Assembly (NCBI GenBank): GCA_013214355.1
Contig: JABSSL010000005.1
Span: 1-64,000, forward strand
Length of the DNA: 64,000 nt
Direction: 5' to 3'
Source of the DNA: Saprospiraceae bacterium
Lineage (GTDB): Bacteria; Bacteroidota; Bacteroidia; Chitinophagales; Saprospiraceae
Positions 42,555 through 52,555 of this stretch are shown here, in pieces (the stretch's first letter is position 1; each line of letters opens with the position of its first letter). The translations under genes and the position numbers were made by a program. Below the pieces are notes generated by a model. It did no database searches and had not been told where the DNA came from. It saw only the letters and a program-made list of their open reading frames with translations.

Positions 42555-44966
42555 TTATTTTGGTGTTAGTTCTAAAGCATATTCCTTTACGGATTCAACC
42601 TTCTTCCTGGAATAGAACAACGGAAAAAAGCGATCTTTAGCCCAGAGTTCGAATAAGTTTCGATAGTGAGGATGATCTGGATCCCCCGATTGTCCAGGTG
42701 TATTACTGGCCAAGCAAGCATCCCAGTCTCCGGTATCTACTATAATTCTAAAGCTTGCTCCATGGCTCTGGTTATCATTGCTACTGGTATTATTAACCGT
42801 ATGAGAATTTCCTCCTCGAGGCGCGGGCCCAACTTCCAACTTAGCTCGTATATCAGGCTTTACAGCATTGCTCATGGGATGTTTCAGCCTTATATGCTTG
42901 TAGGCCGCTTGGCCGTATGTCCAATTCGCTGTGTCTTTCCCCAGTTTTTTAGTCAATGCTTCGATGGCCTTTCCAAAGGTTTTCGCTAACAATTGGTCAC
43001 GCCCTGCGATAGGGTCTTCACCAAATTTCCCATCGGGCAAACTGAGCCATTCCAAGATCCTCTTCATTTGGATATTAATCAGATCGTCAGCCTCCCTAGG
43101 AACCATCATGCGCTCTATTTCTGATGCAATTTCCCGTTCCCATTGGTTGTAAATACCTGCAGCAATTGACTCAGGCCTCAATTCGTGGTTCCATGCCAAT
43201 AGCCGTTCCTTTGCCGCCTTTTGACCAGGATCGGCAAAATCAATTGCGCTTAATAATTGTGTCAACTGTCGAGCGGGCAAAGACAGGTAATCGGTCTGAT
43301 AAGCCGCCATATCCATCAAGCTGTGCTTACGTCCATTTTGCAACATTTCTGCCACCCGGGTCTGTCGATAAGGATCAGACCAAGAAAAACCAATCGCATT
43401 CATATGCTCGTACCCCTTTGGTGTAACATCAGCATTGGCAGTGTAAAAGATTCCACTTTCAGGATCAAAAACATTCGGTTTGGCAATAATGGGTAAGTAT
43501 CCATCCCATTCATAGGATCCATCTCCCGGTACCGGCACTAAGCCACTCCAATTTCTTCTTACGGGTGCGATACCTACGGCTTGCCAGCCAATATGACCAT
43601 TGCGGTCCGCCCAAATCATATTCTCTCCCGGAATATTACTGTAGTTACAAGCAGCTCGGAAGGACTCAAAATCAGTAGCCTGATTCATCCGCAAGCTGGC
43701 TAGGTACGGTGAGCCCCCAAGTTCTAACCAGCCACAGCGAACAGCATAAGCAATATTATTTTCAGTATCCTGCCGAGTCACGGGACCATGTCGGGTATAC
43801 TTTAAAGCAACTACGTGATCTCCTTTCCCCTTTACGGGAATGGTATCCATAATTATTCTCATGTTTTCCCAAGCGCCCTGATACCAATACTGATCCGGAT
43901 TATCTGGATTGATCTTGTATACATATAGATCTTCGGCATCCGTCCTAAATACGGTTAACCCCCAGGCACCAAATTGATTATGACCTATCGAAATCCCCGG
44001 AATTTCCGGTTCTCCACCTCCTATGACATCCCATCCAGGGGCAACTAAATGCGCCATATAGCGTAGGGATGGGGCGGCCTGTGTCCGGTGAGGATCATTG
44101 GCCATCATGGGATAACCACTCTGGGTATGTCGGCCATCTACTACCCAGTTGTTACTACCAATGGAATTGATATCGTTGGCCATGGCTCGCAGATAATCTG
44201 CTTCATCGCTAGCAGCTAAGCCGCGGTACTCTTCATCAGAAGTTCGGACCGCTGCAATCAAGTCTTCAGGTTGAAAACGAACCGGTTTGCGATAGGCATT
44301 GTACAGCTCTAAAATATCGTCGAACAAACGATTAGCATCAATCTTTGAGTCAATGGTCAAGTCTGGGCGATGCGGATGAAACCAAGAGAGTTCTCGAGTC
44401 TTTTCCTCTCCTATTTTACCAATCAAGCGAGCGATTTTCAACTCATCCCCAATGTTACCCAACAAACCTTGGTGCCTAGAGATCACTACCTCGGGTGTCC
44501 AGGTCTGTGGTCTGGTTTTTAGCAATTTAAATTCGAGTGGTAACTCCTCTGGCTTAGCGTTGACCTGGTTTATGTATGCATTAACTCCTTCCACAAAAGC
44601 CGTGATAATAGCTGCTCCCCTTTCATGATAATGATTCATTTCCCCTTGGATATCTCCTCTGAACATGAATAATCGAGTACCAATATCTCTCTTTAATTCA
44701 CGAGAACCGAGCAGCTCAGCGACCGTACCAGTGGCCTGCCTACGCCAGATTTCCAACTGGAATAAACGATCACGAGCAGCATTGTATCCTTGGGCAAAAA
44801 AAAGATCATGCTCATTCTGGGCATAGATGTGTGGCACACCCCATTCATCCACAATAATCTCAACTGGCTCTTTTAGGCCCTCAAGGGTCAACTGGCTTGT
44901 TTGTGCCTGTAAGCAGATTGAAAAGAAGGATAACACTAGCCCCAAAGTAGTTTTTCGTATTAGCAT
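42555..44966 (-). CDS. Penicillin-acylase-family Ntn hydrolase
   Basis: With the start at ATG 44966 the 803-residue protein has a signal peptide (ending near CLQAQTS); the frame is open upstream to 45086 but that lacks an N-terminal signal. The family precursor is cut autocatalytically, with the new N-terminal Ser as nucleophile: here S271 in SIGSNNWVV. Other signs are GVPHIYAQNEHDLFFAQGY and PMMANDPHRTQAAPS. The substrate could be N-acyl amides such as homoserine lactones, but that is speculation. A 60-base gap separates it from the sulfatase gene on the same strand. Confidence 0.88.
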   Translation of the reverse strand: MLIRKTTLGLVLSFFSICLQAQTSQLTLEGLKEPVEIIVDEWGVPHIYAQNEHDLFFAQGYNAARDRLFQLEIWRRQATGTVAELLGSRELKRDIGTRLFMFRGDIQGEMNHYHERGAAIITAFVEGVNAYINQVNAKPEELPLEFKLLKTRPQTWTPEVVISRHQGLLGNIGDELKIARLIGKIGEEKTRELSWFHPHRPDLTIDSKIDANRLFDDILELYNAYRKPVRFQPEDLIAAVRTSDEEYRGLAASDEADYLRAMANDINSIGSNNWVVDGRHTQSGYPMMANDPHRTQAAPSLRYMAHLVAPGWDVIGGGEPEIPGISIGHNQFGAWGLTVFRTDAEDLYVYKINPDNPDQYWYQGAWENMRIIMDTIPVKGKGDHVVALKYTRHGPVTRQDTENNIAYAVRCGWLELGGSPYLASLRMNQATDFESFRAACNYSNIPGENMIWADRNGHIGWQAVGIAPVRRNWSGLVPVPGDGSYEWDGYLPIIAKPNVFDPESGIFYTANADVTPKGYEHMNAIGFSWSDPYRQTRVAEMLQNGRKHSLMDMAAYQTDYLSLPARQLTQLLSAIDFADPGQKAAKERLLAWNHELRPESIAAGIYNQWEREIASEIERMMVPREADDLINIQMKRILEWLSLPDGKFGEDPIAGRDQLLAKTFGKAIEALTKKLGKDTANWTYGQAAYKHIRLKHPMSNAVKPDIRAKLEVGPAPRGGNSHTVNNTSSNDNQSHGASFRIIVDTGDWDACLASNTPGQSGDPDHPHYRNLFELWAKDRFFPLFYSRKKVESVKEYALELTPK

Positions 44967-45157
44967 GGACACATATTTTGGTGTGACAGTTGGTAATTCT
45001 CTATCGCGTATAAGTTCATGTTCTAAGGTAAGTTTAGTTGACCGAAATTGGCAGCAAATGAAAGAAATATTCGAATCCTTGGTCACGAAGACCGAATTCT
45101 AGATTTATAAGTTAGAGGGCTTGGTCATTTCCGTAGCTACAAATTAGGCTGGGTACT

Positions 45158-45171
45158 ATCGTTGCAACGAT
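45158..45171. repeat. Perfect 14-base palindrome between divergent genes
   Basis: ATCGTTGCAACGAT is self-complementary and lies between the penicillin-acylase-family gene (minus) and the lipoprotein gene (plus). It has the form of a dimeric operator site, but it is not matched to a specific regulator. Confidence 0.35.
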
Positions 45172-45238
45172 CTACGCTCCATCCCAAAAGCCTGGAGTGC
45201 CTCAGAGGTTATTTTCATTTCTTCACTTAAAATCATGA

Positions 45239-45826
45239 ATGATGAATATCAAATCATTGTATGTTGGTTTGGTGGTACTACTATTTGGCGTCTTCACCAT
45301 TAGTTGCGAACGAAGTGTCCAGGAAGAGGTAGAACCAACAATTGATGGAATTGCTGTGAAAGCTCCACTCTTTGGCTTACAGCAGTCCTATACTAAACTG
45401 GAAGTAGGGAGATCGGTTTCCGGATTAGCTGTAGCTCAGCTAGATAAAAAGGTCTATGATAGTATGTTCAGAACTATCGCTCAAACCATCACACAGGAAA
45501 AAGGTGAACTGGTTAATTATTATATTGACGAGCAAACCTCCAAAGAAGGAGAATTGCATTATTTCCTAGTGCTTCAAGGCGAACTCGCTGATGGCAGCTA
45601 TCTTACCACAGGCATGCATCTATTGCCAAATGAGTCCAGTATTGTAAAAGATGGAGAGTATGACATTATCGCCTATAATATTGATCTGCGACCTGTTTTC
45701 CATTGGTCTTGTAGGGGTAATATCTGCAATACCTGTCAATATGATCTGAGTCAAGCAGATGGATGCCGCTGCTCCTTTGGTATTGACGACTGTCAGCGCT
45801 ACTATCAGGATCAGGATCCAACCTAA
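45239..45826 (+). CDS. Cys-rich lipoprotein, unknown function
   Basis: The 195-residue protein has a lipoprotein signal (VFTISCERS; C23 lipidated). The mature part is mostly acidic and unrecognised, and the C-terminal 30 residues are Cys-rich (CRGNICNTCQYDLSQ, then CRCSFGIDDC), possibly a disulfide- or metal-stabilised tail. A duplicate ATG lies one codon in. A clear terminator follows. Confidence 0.6.
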   Translation: MMNIKSLYVGLVVLLFGVFTISCERSVQEEVEPTIDGIAVKAPLFGLQQSYTKLEVGRSVSGLAVAQLDKKVYDSMFRTIAQTITQEKGELVNYYIDEQTSKEGELHYFLVLQGELADGSYLTTGMHLLPNESSIVKDGEYDIIAYNIDLRPVFHWSCRGNICNTCQYDLSQADGCRCSFGIDDCQRYYQDQDPT

Positions 45827-45864
45827 TTTGGGCTTGATTTTTCTCCTGATTAATAGGATCTAGC

Positions 45865-45905
45865 CAAGTGGGTACTCATTGCATGCAGGGTACCCACTTG
45901 CTTTT
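45865..45905 (+). terminator. Rho-independent terminator after the Cys-rich lipoprotein gene
   Basis: An 11-base-pair perfect stem (CAAGTGGGTAC 45865-45875, GTACCCACTTG 45890-45900) with a 14-base loop is followed by CTTTTT. Confidence 0.85.
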
Positions 45906-46091
45906 TAAACAACTTCTTCAACTAATTGTACAAATAGCGATTATACAGCTTAGAAAAAAATATTGCCTCACGGGAAAAAAATAGCGATTGGGCTTGTCAT
46001 ATGCTAGACGGATTGAATATTCCATTGCATTAGTATGGACAAATTCGATATTTTGTAGCGCGAAACGAATACACCGACTAAAACATTTTCT

Positions 46092-48374
46092 GTGAGAGAT
46101 CTAGTGAAGCTGTTCAGCCTGTTGACTTGTCTGATATACCTGCCCGTTACCCTCTATACGCAAACTAATGAAGGAACCTCCTTCTGGTGTGGCTTTATGG
46201 AGCATCGAGACGAAAATCAGAATACCAAGGTCTTGATGATTACTTCCAAACAGAGTACAAGTGGCACTGTAAGCATGCCAATCAATGGATGGAATCAAAA
46301 CTTCTCGGTAGTAGCTAATGGGGTTAGCCTAATCACCTTGCCTGCTAATGCCGAAACCTTCGGTTCGGAATCCATTACCTCTACTGGGATCAATATTGTA
46401 GCCAATGATCCTATCTCCGTTTACATGCATCAATACTTTTCGGCACGCTCAGAAGCTTCTGTAGTGCTACCCAATTCATCAATTGGTGATGAGTATTTCG
46501 TCATGACCTACGAAGGTGTGGTCCGATCAGGCAACGTTTTTCCATCTGAATTTTTAATTGTTGCCACACAAGATGAGACGACCGTCACCATAACGGTGAG
46601 TGATAATACAGTTAGAGGTCGAGGTCCTGGTAGTAGTTTCAACGTCACTTTAGATCAAGGCCAAACTTACCAAGTACAAGCCCTTTCTGGTGATGGAGAT
46701 CTAACAGGATCGCATGTTAAAGGGGATAAGGATTTCGCCTTATTCGGTGGTAATAAATGGACCCAAGTCCCAAAAAGCTGTGAAGCCAGAGACAATCTAT
46801 TGGAGCAGATGTACCCACTAGCCACCTGGGGTAAATTATTCGTCACAGTGCCAAATGATAAGGTACTATTTGATGTATTCAGAATCCTAGCATCCGAAGA
46901 CAATACGGAAATAACCGTTAGTGGTACGGGAACGCAGACTTATAATCTTGATGAAGGAGAGTTTGTAGAATATCAATCTTCACAGGCTTCTTTTATCAGC
47001 GCCACTGCCCCCATCATGGTTGCCCAATTCAATGTAGGTGCCAATTGCAACGGACACACTTTGGGAGATCCATCCATGGTTATCCTGAATACGGTGGAAC
47101 AGACTAGAGACACAGTTACGCTCTTTAATTCTTCCTTCCAGGACATTACAGAGAACTATATTAATGTGATCGCACAAACGGTAGATATTGAGGATATTCT
47201 ATTTGATGGTAGTCGGATCGGTGATATGGGGGTATCCATTGGATCGGTGGGCCCAAACGACGAGTTCTCTTATGCCCGCGTATCGGTCAATGCTGGAGCA
47301 CATACTATCATTTCCAAAGGTTGTGGCGTGATTGCGACCGCGTATGGATATGGTTTTGTGGAATCCTATGCGTACAGTGGTGGAGCGAGTTTCAATGAGA
47401 TCAATGCGAATCCAATTCCGGAAGGAGGCTGTCTCAATGATACCATCTTTTTCGATACCGGTCTGGAACCCCCGCGATTTTCCTTTGACTGGGATTTAGG
47501 AGACGGCACCATGACTAACTCAAGTGAATTTGAACATATTTACGATGGGCTTGGTGAATACCCCGTACGTTTGATATTGACCGACCATTGCCTAATGAAA
47601 GTAGATACCTTATATCGAGACCTCTTAGTCAGCCTCAGACAAGCAGTGGAGGCAACAGATCTGGTAGAATTGTGTGAAGGAGAAGAGATACAATTAAGCG
47701 CTACCGATCTAGACGGAGCTCGTTACGAATGGCAAGGTCCGAGGCAATTCTTTTCTGAAGAACAATTCCCTTTGATCACCAACGCTAGTCCAGCCATGAG
47801 TGGTGAATATGAGGTAATTGGGATTGTTTCAGGCTGTGCTACCTTTCCCGCATTCACACCCGTTACGGTCTACCCAACCCCGATACCCAACTTAGGTCCC
47901 GATACCTTATTCTGTGCGCGGGATTTCGCCTTTGAGCTAGATCCGGGAGAATTTGCCAGTTATCGTTGGCAAGATAACTCCGTTGCCAATACTTACAATG
48001 TCCTATTTGAAGGTAATTATGCCGTGACCGTGACTAGTGACTTTGGTTGTCAAGGTGAGGATGAGGTAAGTTTGGTTGAGCAATGCCCCACCAAGATTTT
48101 TGTACCAAACATCTTCAGTCCAAATGATGACAATATCAATGACGACTTTGGCCCCTTTGGTACTGATATCATTAGCCTCCACATGCAAATCTTCGATCGA
48201 TGGGGTAATCTTATATTCGAAACTTTTGATGAAAACAATCATTGGAACGGCGAGTGGAACAATCAGCCAGCTCCCAATGGTGTATATGTTTGGTTTATTG
48301 AACTAGAGGGTTATCTAGAAGACGGAAATACCTTTAGTCAGAAAAGGACTGGATCAGTGACCTTGGTACGCTAA
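46092..48374 (+). CDS. IgGFc-binding-like surface protein with PKD domain and T9SS type B domain
   Basis: The 760-residue protein starts with a signal peptide (YLPVTLYTQ) and an IgGFc-binding-protein N-terminal domain (about 30-400; GTSFWCGFMEH and ISVYMHQYFS, IMVAQFNVGANCN). A PKD domain (about 455-510; FSFDWDLGDGTM) and an Ig-like domain follow. The C terminus is a gliding-motility-type (type B) secretion domain: IFVPNIFSPNDDNINDDF then DRWGNLIFET and NGVYVWFIELEG. It is likely exported and attached to the cell surface. The start is GTG at 46092, since no ATG fits the signal peptide. Confidence 0.88.
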   Translation: MRDLVKLFSLLTCLIYLPVTLYTQTNEGTSFWCGFMEHRDENQNTKVLMITSKQSTSGTVSMPINGWNQNFSVVANGVSLITLPANAETFGSESITSTGINIVANDPISVYMHQYFSARSEASVVLPNSSIGDEYFVMTYEGVVRSGNVFPSEFLIVATQDETTVTITVSDNTVRGRGPGSSFNVTLDQGQTYQVQALSGDGDLTGSHVKGDKDFALFGGNKWTQVPKSCEARDNLLEQMYPLATWGKLFVTVPNDKVLFDVFRILASEDNTEITVSGTGTQTYNLDEGEFVEYQSSQASFISATAPIMVAQFNVGANCNGHTLGDPSMVILNTVEQTRDTVTLFNSSFQDITENYINVIAQTVDIEDILFDGSRIGDMGVSIGSVGPNDEFSYARVSVNAGAHTIISKGCGVIATAYGYGFVESYAYSGGASFNEINANPIPEGGCLNDTIFFDTGLEPPRFSFDWDLGDGTMTNSSEFEHIYDGLGEYPVRLILTDHCLMKVDTLYRDLLVSLRQAVEATDLVELCEGEEIQLSATDLDGARYEWQGPRQFFSEEQFPLITNASPAMSGEYEVIGIVSGCATFPAFTPVTVYPTPIPNLGPDTLFCARDFAFELDPGEFASYRWQDNSVANTYNVLFEGNYAVTVTSDFGCQGEDEVSLVEQCPTKIFVPNIFSPNDDNINDDFGPFGTDIISLHMQIFDRWGNLIFETFDENNHWNGEWNNQPAPNGVYVWFIELEGYLEDGNTFSQKRTGSVTLVR

Positions 48375-48470
48375 AGCCATAGAACCAATATGGTGTTTTT
48401 TCTTGTTTTCCTCGACCAGCTCGGGCCTGACTAGACGATGAAAGCTCCTGAGCTTGGTTCCAAGCTGCTG

Positions 48471-49856
48471 CTACTGACCCAATATAAATTGCATACCTAT
48501 AGTAGCATTAAAAAGTAGTCGTCCTTCTCTGAAGTCAGCATTGGATTGCACCGTATTGGGGTAATACTTGGTCTGGAAACCACCGATACATCTCCATTTT
48601 TCGCCTAGTTGATAGGTGATTCCTGCCTGTAGCTGGGCACCCCAGAGATTTGATGGTCGGTAAGGAAGCTGACCTAGGGATTGGTACGCTCCACTGGCGT
48701 TTGAATCACTAAAAACCATTCCTTCCGTTCGTTGCACAAATCCGTATAAGACACCCAAATTAAGATCCAGTCCAAAATCCCCAGTCAAGTCTTGCCGGTA
48801 ACCTACCAATAGGGGAAGTTCCGTTACATTCTGGGTGTTATAGATAGTCGAACTTAACGATTCTGTCACTTCTACGGTCACATCACCTCGTATCTCGGTG
48901 GTAGTACCATCCGCCCGTTGAATAATCTCGGTAAGCTGATCTTCTAGAACTTTATCAAATGTCCGTTCGTATTGGTCTACAAAACGATCAAAGGCAAGCT
49001 GATGCCTAAGTCCAGTTTGGAAATACCAATTCGATCCAAAGTCTTTGCGTATATCAAAGCTAAAGCTATAGGCTTCTAGTTCCTGTTCTGCCGCCTCTCT
49101 CCTATTCAACCAGGATTCGATGTCGGAATTGTCGGAAGAATTGACTTCTAGCCTTCGCTGCTGACTTCCTAGGGTACCACTAAAACCAATCCACCAGCTA
49201 CCAGCACCCTGGTTTTTCCTCCTGAATCTCACTTCCTCCAGTGGCAAACCCTTGAGACTAACTGAAGCAGCCTCTTTTAGTGGGCTAATGGCTCGCGAAG
49301 GCAGGGCACTAAGACTTTGTCGTATTGTGGAGGGCAAAACCCTGGCATCTTCCTTGCTCGGATCAGCAACAGATGGAGTCTTGATATCAGATAATTTGGT
49401 GCTCATCCCCCGATTATTGAATGTATTCGATTTGGAATTTGGCAGGCTGGATGGGGACGGTTTTTTAGTTTGTTTATCGCTTTCTGATACCAGGTTCAAA
49501 ACCTTCTCCTTTGCTCTATTATCAATCGGCAGATTTTTTCCAGTTTCAACCTCAACTAAGGATTGCCGAGACGTAATATTCGTAGGCTCTTCTACCTGAA
49601 TAAGCGGTGTAAGCTCTTTTTTCTCAAGCTTATTTGAAGTGAAGTCGATCTCTTGTTCTACCGAATCAGAAAGTGTAATGAGGAAGATTCCTAGTATCGC
49701 AACGGCTCCTCCAAGCCACCAGAACCATACTCCTCTTCGTTTCTTTTCTTTATTTCTTGTGCGCTCCAACTTGGACCAAGCCCCCTCAAGGTCCAGCGGA
49801 GAAGGATATTCACTGAGGCTTGTCCTCAGCTTTTCTTCAAGCCGGTCTTTTTGCAT
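48471..49856 (-). CDS. Putative anti-sigma-like protein fused to an outer-membrane beta-barrel-like domain
   Basis: The 461-residue protein has a short soluble N terminus (about 1-41), one membrane helix (about 43-62; WFWWLGGAVAILGIFLI), and a long Ser/Lys/Glu/Pro-rich linker (about 70-205). A C-terminal domain of about 245 residues follows with alternating hydrophobic/polar strands and aromatic residues (GSWWIGFSGTLG, FDIRKDFGSNWYFQTG) ending in NATIGMQFILGQ, like an outer-membrane barrel. Its gene overlaps the ECF sigma gene by 20 bases, typical for an anti-sigma partner. A protein with a helix in the inner membrane and a barrel in the outer membrane would span the envelope; this topology is inference. 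Confidence 0.6.
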   Translation of the reverse strand: MQKDRLEEKLRTSLSEYPSPLDLEGAWSKLERTRNKEKKRRGVWFWWLGGAVAILGIFLITLSDSVEQEIDFTSNKLEKKELTPLIQVEEPTNITSRQSLVEVETGKNLPIDNRAKEKVLNLVSESDKQTKKPSPSSLPNSKSNTFNNRGMSTKLSDIKTPSVADPSKEDARVLPSTIRQSLSALPSRAISPLKEAASVSLKGLPLEEVRFRRKNQGAGSWWIGFSGTLGSQQRRLEVNSSDNSDIESWLNRREAAEQELEAYSFSFDIRKDFGSNWYFQTGLRHQLAFDRFVDQYERTFDKVLEDQLTEIIQRADGTTTEIRGDVTVEVTESLSSTIYNTQNVTELPLLVGYRQDLTGDFGLDLNLGVLYGFVQRTEGMVFSDSNASGAYQSLGQLPYRPSNLWGAQLQAGITYQLGEKWRCIGGFQTKYYPNTVQSNADFREGRLLFNATIGMQFILGQ

Positions 49857-50391
49857 AGTTCTTTTTCGTTAGAGGTTGAAGAAATTGTTTTAGCAATCTT
49901 TTGGCTCGAGCCAGTTGAGAACGTGAAGTACTCTCGGTGATTCCGAGTTTATTGGCTATTTCCTTATGGGTCCAACCGTCAAATATGGCCAGGTTCAGCA
50001 CTTGTCTATAGCCATCAGGCAGCTGACGGATAGCTGCCAGTAGCTGCTCTTCCGAAATCGCCTCCAAACTCTCCTCGGGCAAACTCTGTTCTGGAACTTC
50101 TGCACGAAATTCGATCTCAGGTTCGCGTTTTGATTTCCGATAGGATTGTAGGATTCTATTGGTACACAGCCGATAAAACCAGGCCTCAAAAGGCCCTTTG
50201 GCAGCATCGTATTTCTTGATGTTTTTGAAAAGCGTTAGGAAACACTCCTGAAGATAATCTTGTGCCAAGGCTTCATCCTTCGTATATCGACGACATAGCG
50301 TCAGGACCTTAGGCGCCAGACGGAAAAAGAGTTCTTTTTCCGCCCGGCTACTTTGGGATTTGCACTTTTCAACTAGTTGCTCGAGGTTCAT
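49837..50391 (-). CDS. ECF-type RNA polymerase sigma factor
   Basis: The 184-residue protein has the two-domain extracytoplasmic-function plan. Region 2 (about 20-90) contains YLQECFLTLFKNI and FEAWFYRLCTNRIL; region 4 (about 120-175) has the helix-turn-helix GWTHKEIANKLGITEST. An acidic linker separates them. It directs RNA polymerase to a small set of promoters, usually released by an anti-sigma factor. It overlaps the next gene by 20 bases and follows the regulatory lipoprotein gene by 50. Target genes are not known. Confidence 0.93.
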   Translation of the reverse strand: MNLEQLVEKCKSQSSRAEKELFFRLAPKVLTLCRRYTKDEALAQDYLQECFLTLFKNIKKYDAAKGPFEAWFYRLCTNRILQSYRKSKREPEIEFRAEVPEQSLPEESLEAISEEQLLAAIRQLPDGYRQVLNLAIFDGWTHKEIANKLGITESTSRSQLARAKRLLKQFLQPLTKKNYAKRPA

Positions 50392-50441
50392 GTAGTGGGA
50401 TTACATAGGGATTGTGTATTGAATACTTTCTCTATAAGTCG

Positions 50442-52199
50442 TCAATTCAGTATGGCCGTTAACTCCAATACGCAGCCAGGAATACTTTCTCCAGAAATCT
50501 CATTAATCAGAATCACATTAGTAATACTAAAGAAAATCGATTCTCCTGGCTCATCTCCGTAGAGCAGATTGGTCACTTGGTAAGTTCCACTAAACTGATA
50601 AAATGGATCAGGCGTACCTAGGGTTTGAAGATCAAAAGACATTCCCCAGAAAGCGTTAGCGGGATCGTTCGTCCAATTGACCAGATTAAAAGTATAGGTG
50701 ACACTGTTTCCTGCCCCTTGGTTATCAACTGCTACTATTTCATAGAGTGCAAGGGAGTCATTGGGGTTGATTGAGGCAACGATATTATTCACCACATAAT
50801 CATCTTGGTCAGGAATAATGATTCTCATTTCAGCGGTAAAGGTAGTACCACAAGCTTGTACATTCCCAACGTCGACAGCAGAACCAATTCCAAAACTGGC
50901 CTCTTCTCCTCTCACATGCTCCGTCCAATCTACTCCAAGGATAGTGAAATTTGCTTCGCTACAAGCGGGAACGGCTGCGGCTAAACTTCCATCCGACTGC
51001 GGTGAAACTAGGTGAGATCTATCGCCGATTCGGACCACGGCTATGCCATTTGAAATAGCCTCATTATCGCAATTCACCAGCGTTCCACTAACTGTTACCC
51101 AGTCCTCATTTAGGTTAATATTGATAGAGCCCAAATCTAGGTCATCTGTCAAGCTTCCCAATTCTCTGGTGTACAGCACCTCGTTACAATTCGGATCAAG
51201 TAATTCTAAGGTCAAAGGCGTACCCTTGATGACTTTACCTCGGAATGAGCCATCACTTGCAAGATTCATCGAACCTTGGGTCTCCAAGGAAGTTGCGGTC
51301 ACACGGACTATGCCCGACACCTCAAATTTTTCAGCTAAAAAGCTTCCAGACAGCTCTACAAGATCGTAGGGTACATCGCAATTCCAGAAAGTGAAGTGGC
51401 TTACATTACCCACATAGTTGTTGCCAACTAAATCTGCACTCCCTTCTTCCATCCACAGACCGGAATTCTCATCAAAGTGCCACAAAGGTAAAGACTGTGG
51501 TGCTTGACTTAAGAGTGCTGCTGGAACAGGCATTGTCAACTGGGCTGGGCTAGAAATCTGTAATGATCCTCCACTGCTACTTTCCAACTGTACATTAATC
51601 ATTCCAAAACTCTGCAAGGTCTGATTCTCGCCATCTTGGTTAAGCGCTTGTAAATTTCCCGGCATTATTTCATCTAATTCAGGATCAGTAGGATCAATGT
51701 AGCTTGCAAACACGTTGACATTGCCAGCGTAGGCATTACCTTGATCATCTACAAACGAATCCGCAGCAAAACTAACTGCGCTGCCATTAGGCAACTCCAG
51801 TTGACCTCCTTGACTGGCCTCAAAGGTAGCTGATAAAAGCCGTGGGGTCAGCTGAACTCTTGTCTTAAGGATGGTCTCAGCAATAGGGAGAACAGTTTGA
51901 AAAGCATCAAAATATCCATCCTTAGTAACCTTTAAAACCGCTTGCTCACCATTCACAAGATCATCAATTGTGAAAAGCCCATCTTCATCAGTTTCGGTCT
52001 GCTCATTACCCCACTGGACAGTGGCATTCTCCAAGGGAAACCCCTGACGATCAAGCACCAAACCTCTGATCGTAGATTCAATCGTAATCTTCGGAGCAGG
52101 AGGTTGCCCTTCAGTGGTAGTGGTAACAATACTGTCCTTCTTGCAACTGCCTAAAAAAATCAGGCAAAGTGTAAATAGAAATAGCGTTTTAGTCTTCAT
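50442..52199 (-). CDS. Lipoprotein with carboxypeptidase-regulatory-like domain
   Basis: The 585-residue protein opens with a lipoprotein signal (LIFLGSCKKD; C19). A carboxypeptidase-regulatory-like beta-sandwich lies at about 40-117 (GLVLDRQGFPLENATV, EDGLFTIDDL). Later come a ZU5-like stretch (SFAADSFVDDQGNAY) and further beta domains. These domains often mediate binding or sensing at the cell surface. It is the first gene of the operon leading into the ECF sigma factor and the anti-sigma/barrel protein, which suggests a sensing or substrate role there. Confidence 0.75.
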   Translation of the reverse strand: MKTKTLFLFTLCLIFLGSCKKDSIVTTTTEGQPPAPKITIESTIRGLVLDRQGFPLENATVQWGNEQTETDEDGLFTIDDLVNGEQAVLKVTKDGYFDAFQTVLPIAETILKTRVQLTPRLLSATFEASQGGQLELPNGSAVSFAADSFVDDQGNAYAGNVNVFASYIDPTDPELDEIMPGNLQALNQDGENQTLQSFGMINVQLESSSGGSLQISSPAQLTMPVPAALLSQAPQSLPLWHFDENSGLWMEEGSADLVGNNYVGNVSHFTFWNCDVPYDLVELSGSFLAEKFEVSGIVRVTATSLETQGSMNLASDGSFRGKVIKGTPLTLELLDPNCNEVLYTRELGSLTDDLDLGSININLNEDWVTVSGTLVNCDNEAISNGIAVVRIGDRSHLVSPQSDGSLAAAVPACSEANFTILGVDWTEHVRGEEASFGIGSAVDVGNVQACGTTFTAEMRIIIPDQDDYVVNNIVASINPNDSLALYEIVAVDNQGAGNSVTYTFNLVNWTNDPANAFWGMSFDLQTLGTPDPFYQFSGTYQVTNLLYGDEPGESIFFSITNVILINEISGESIPGCVLELTAILN

Positions 52200-52497
52200 A
52201 ACTTTTTCTTACGAATAAAAATGGATTCTGACGCGTCCTCGTTTATATATTATGCACAGAACTGCTCAACGCTGCACAGAAGAAAAATTTTATTCCAAGA
52301 AAAATATTTGATTGTTCTACTCTACTCTACTCTTAGAAGTTATGATATTGGAGCTCCATAAGACTTCCAAAAGCTTGTAATTTTAGATTTCAGCTCCTAT
52401 CCCTAGGAAATTATCTTTAATTCAGAGTAATTTTTAATTGGAAAGAAAATTTAGTTAAAGTAAACATTCATTAGGTTTAAGTAATTAAGTGGTGACA

Positions 52498-52530
52498 AAA
52501 AAAGGAAACATGAAATTCATGCTTCCTCTT
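52498..52530 (-). terminator. Terminator after the START-domain gene
   Basis: On the minus strand the stem GGAAGCATGAA and TTCATGTTTCC (one internal mismatch) is followed by a run of T. It lies about 200 bases past the START-domain gene stop and upstream of the sigma operon. Confidence 0.65.
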
Positions 52531-52537
52531 TTGCGGT

Positions 52538-52555
52538 TATACAAGAGCTTGTATA
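52538..52555. repeat. Perfect 8-base inverted repeat, possible operator
   Basis: TATACAAG (52538-52545) and CTTGTATA (52548-52555) are exact complements with a 2-base centre. It lies next to the START-gene terminator in otherwise AT-rich non-coding DNA. The function is unknown. Confidence 0.3.

Noticed and set aside
52318-52332. Short TACTC direct repeats as a CRISPR or VNTR
   Set aside because: Only three 5-base units are present and there are no spacers; no CRISPR array was seen anywhere in the window.
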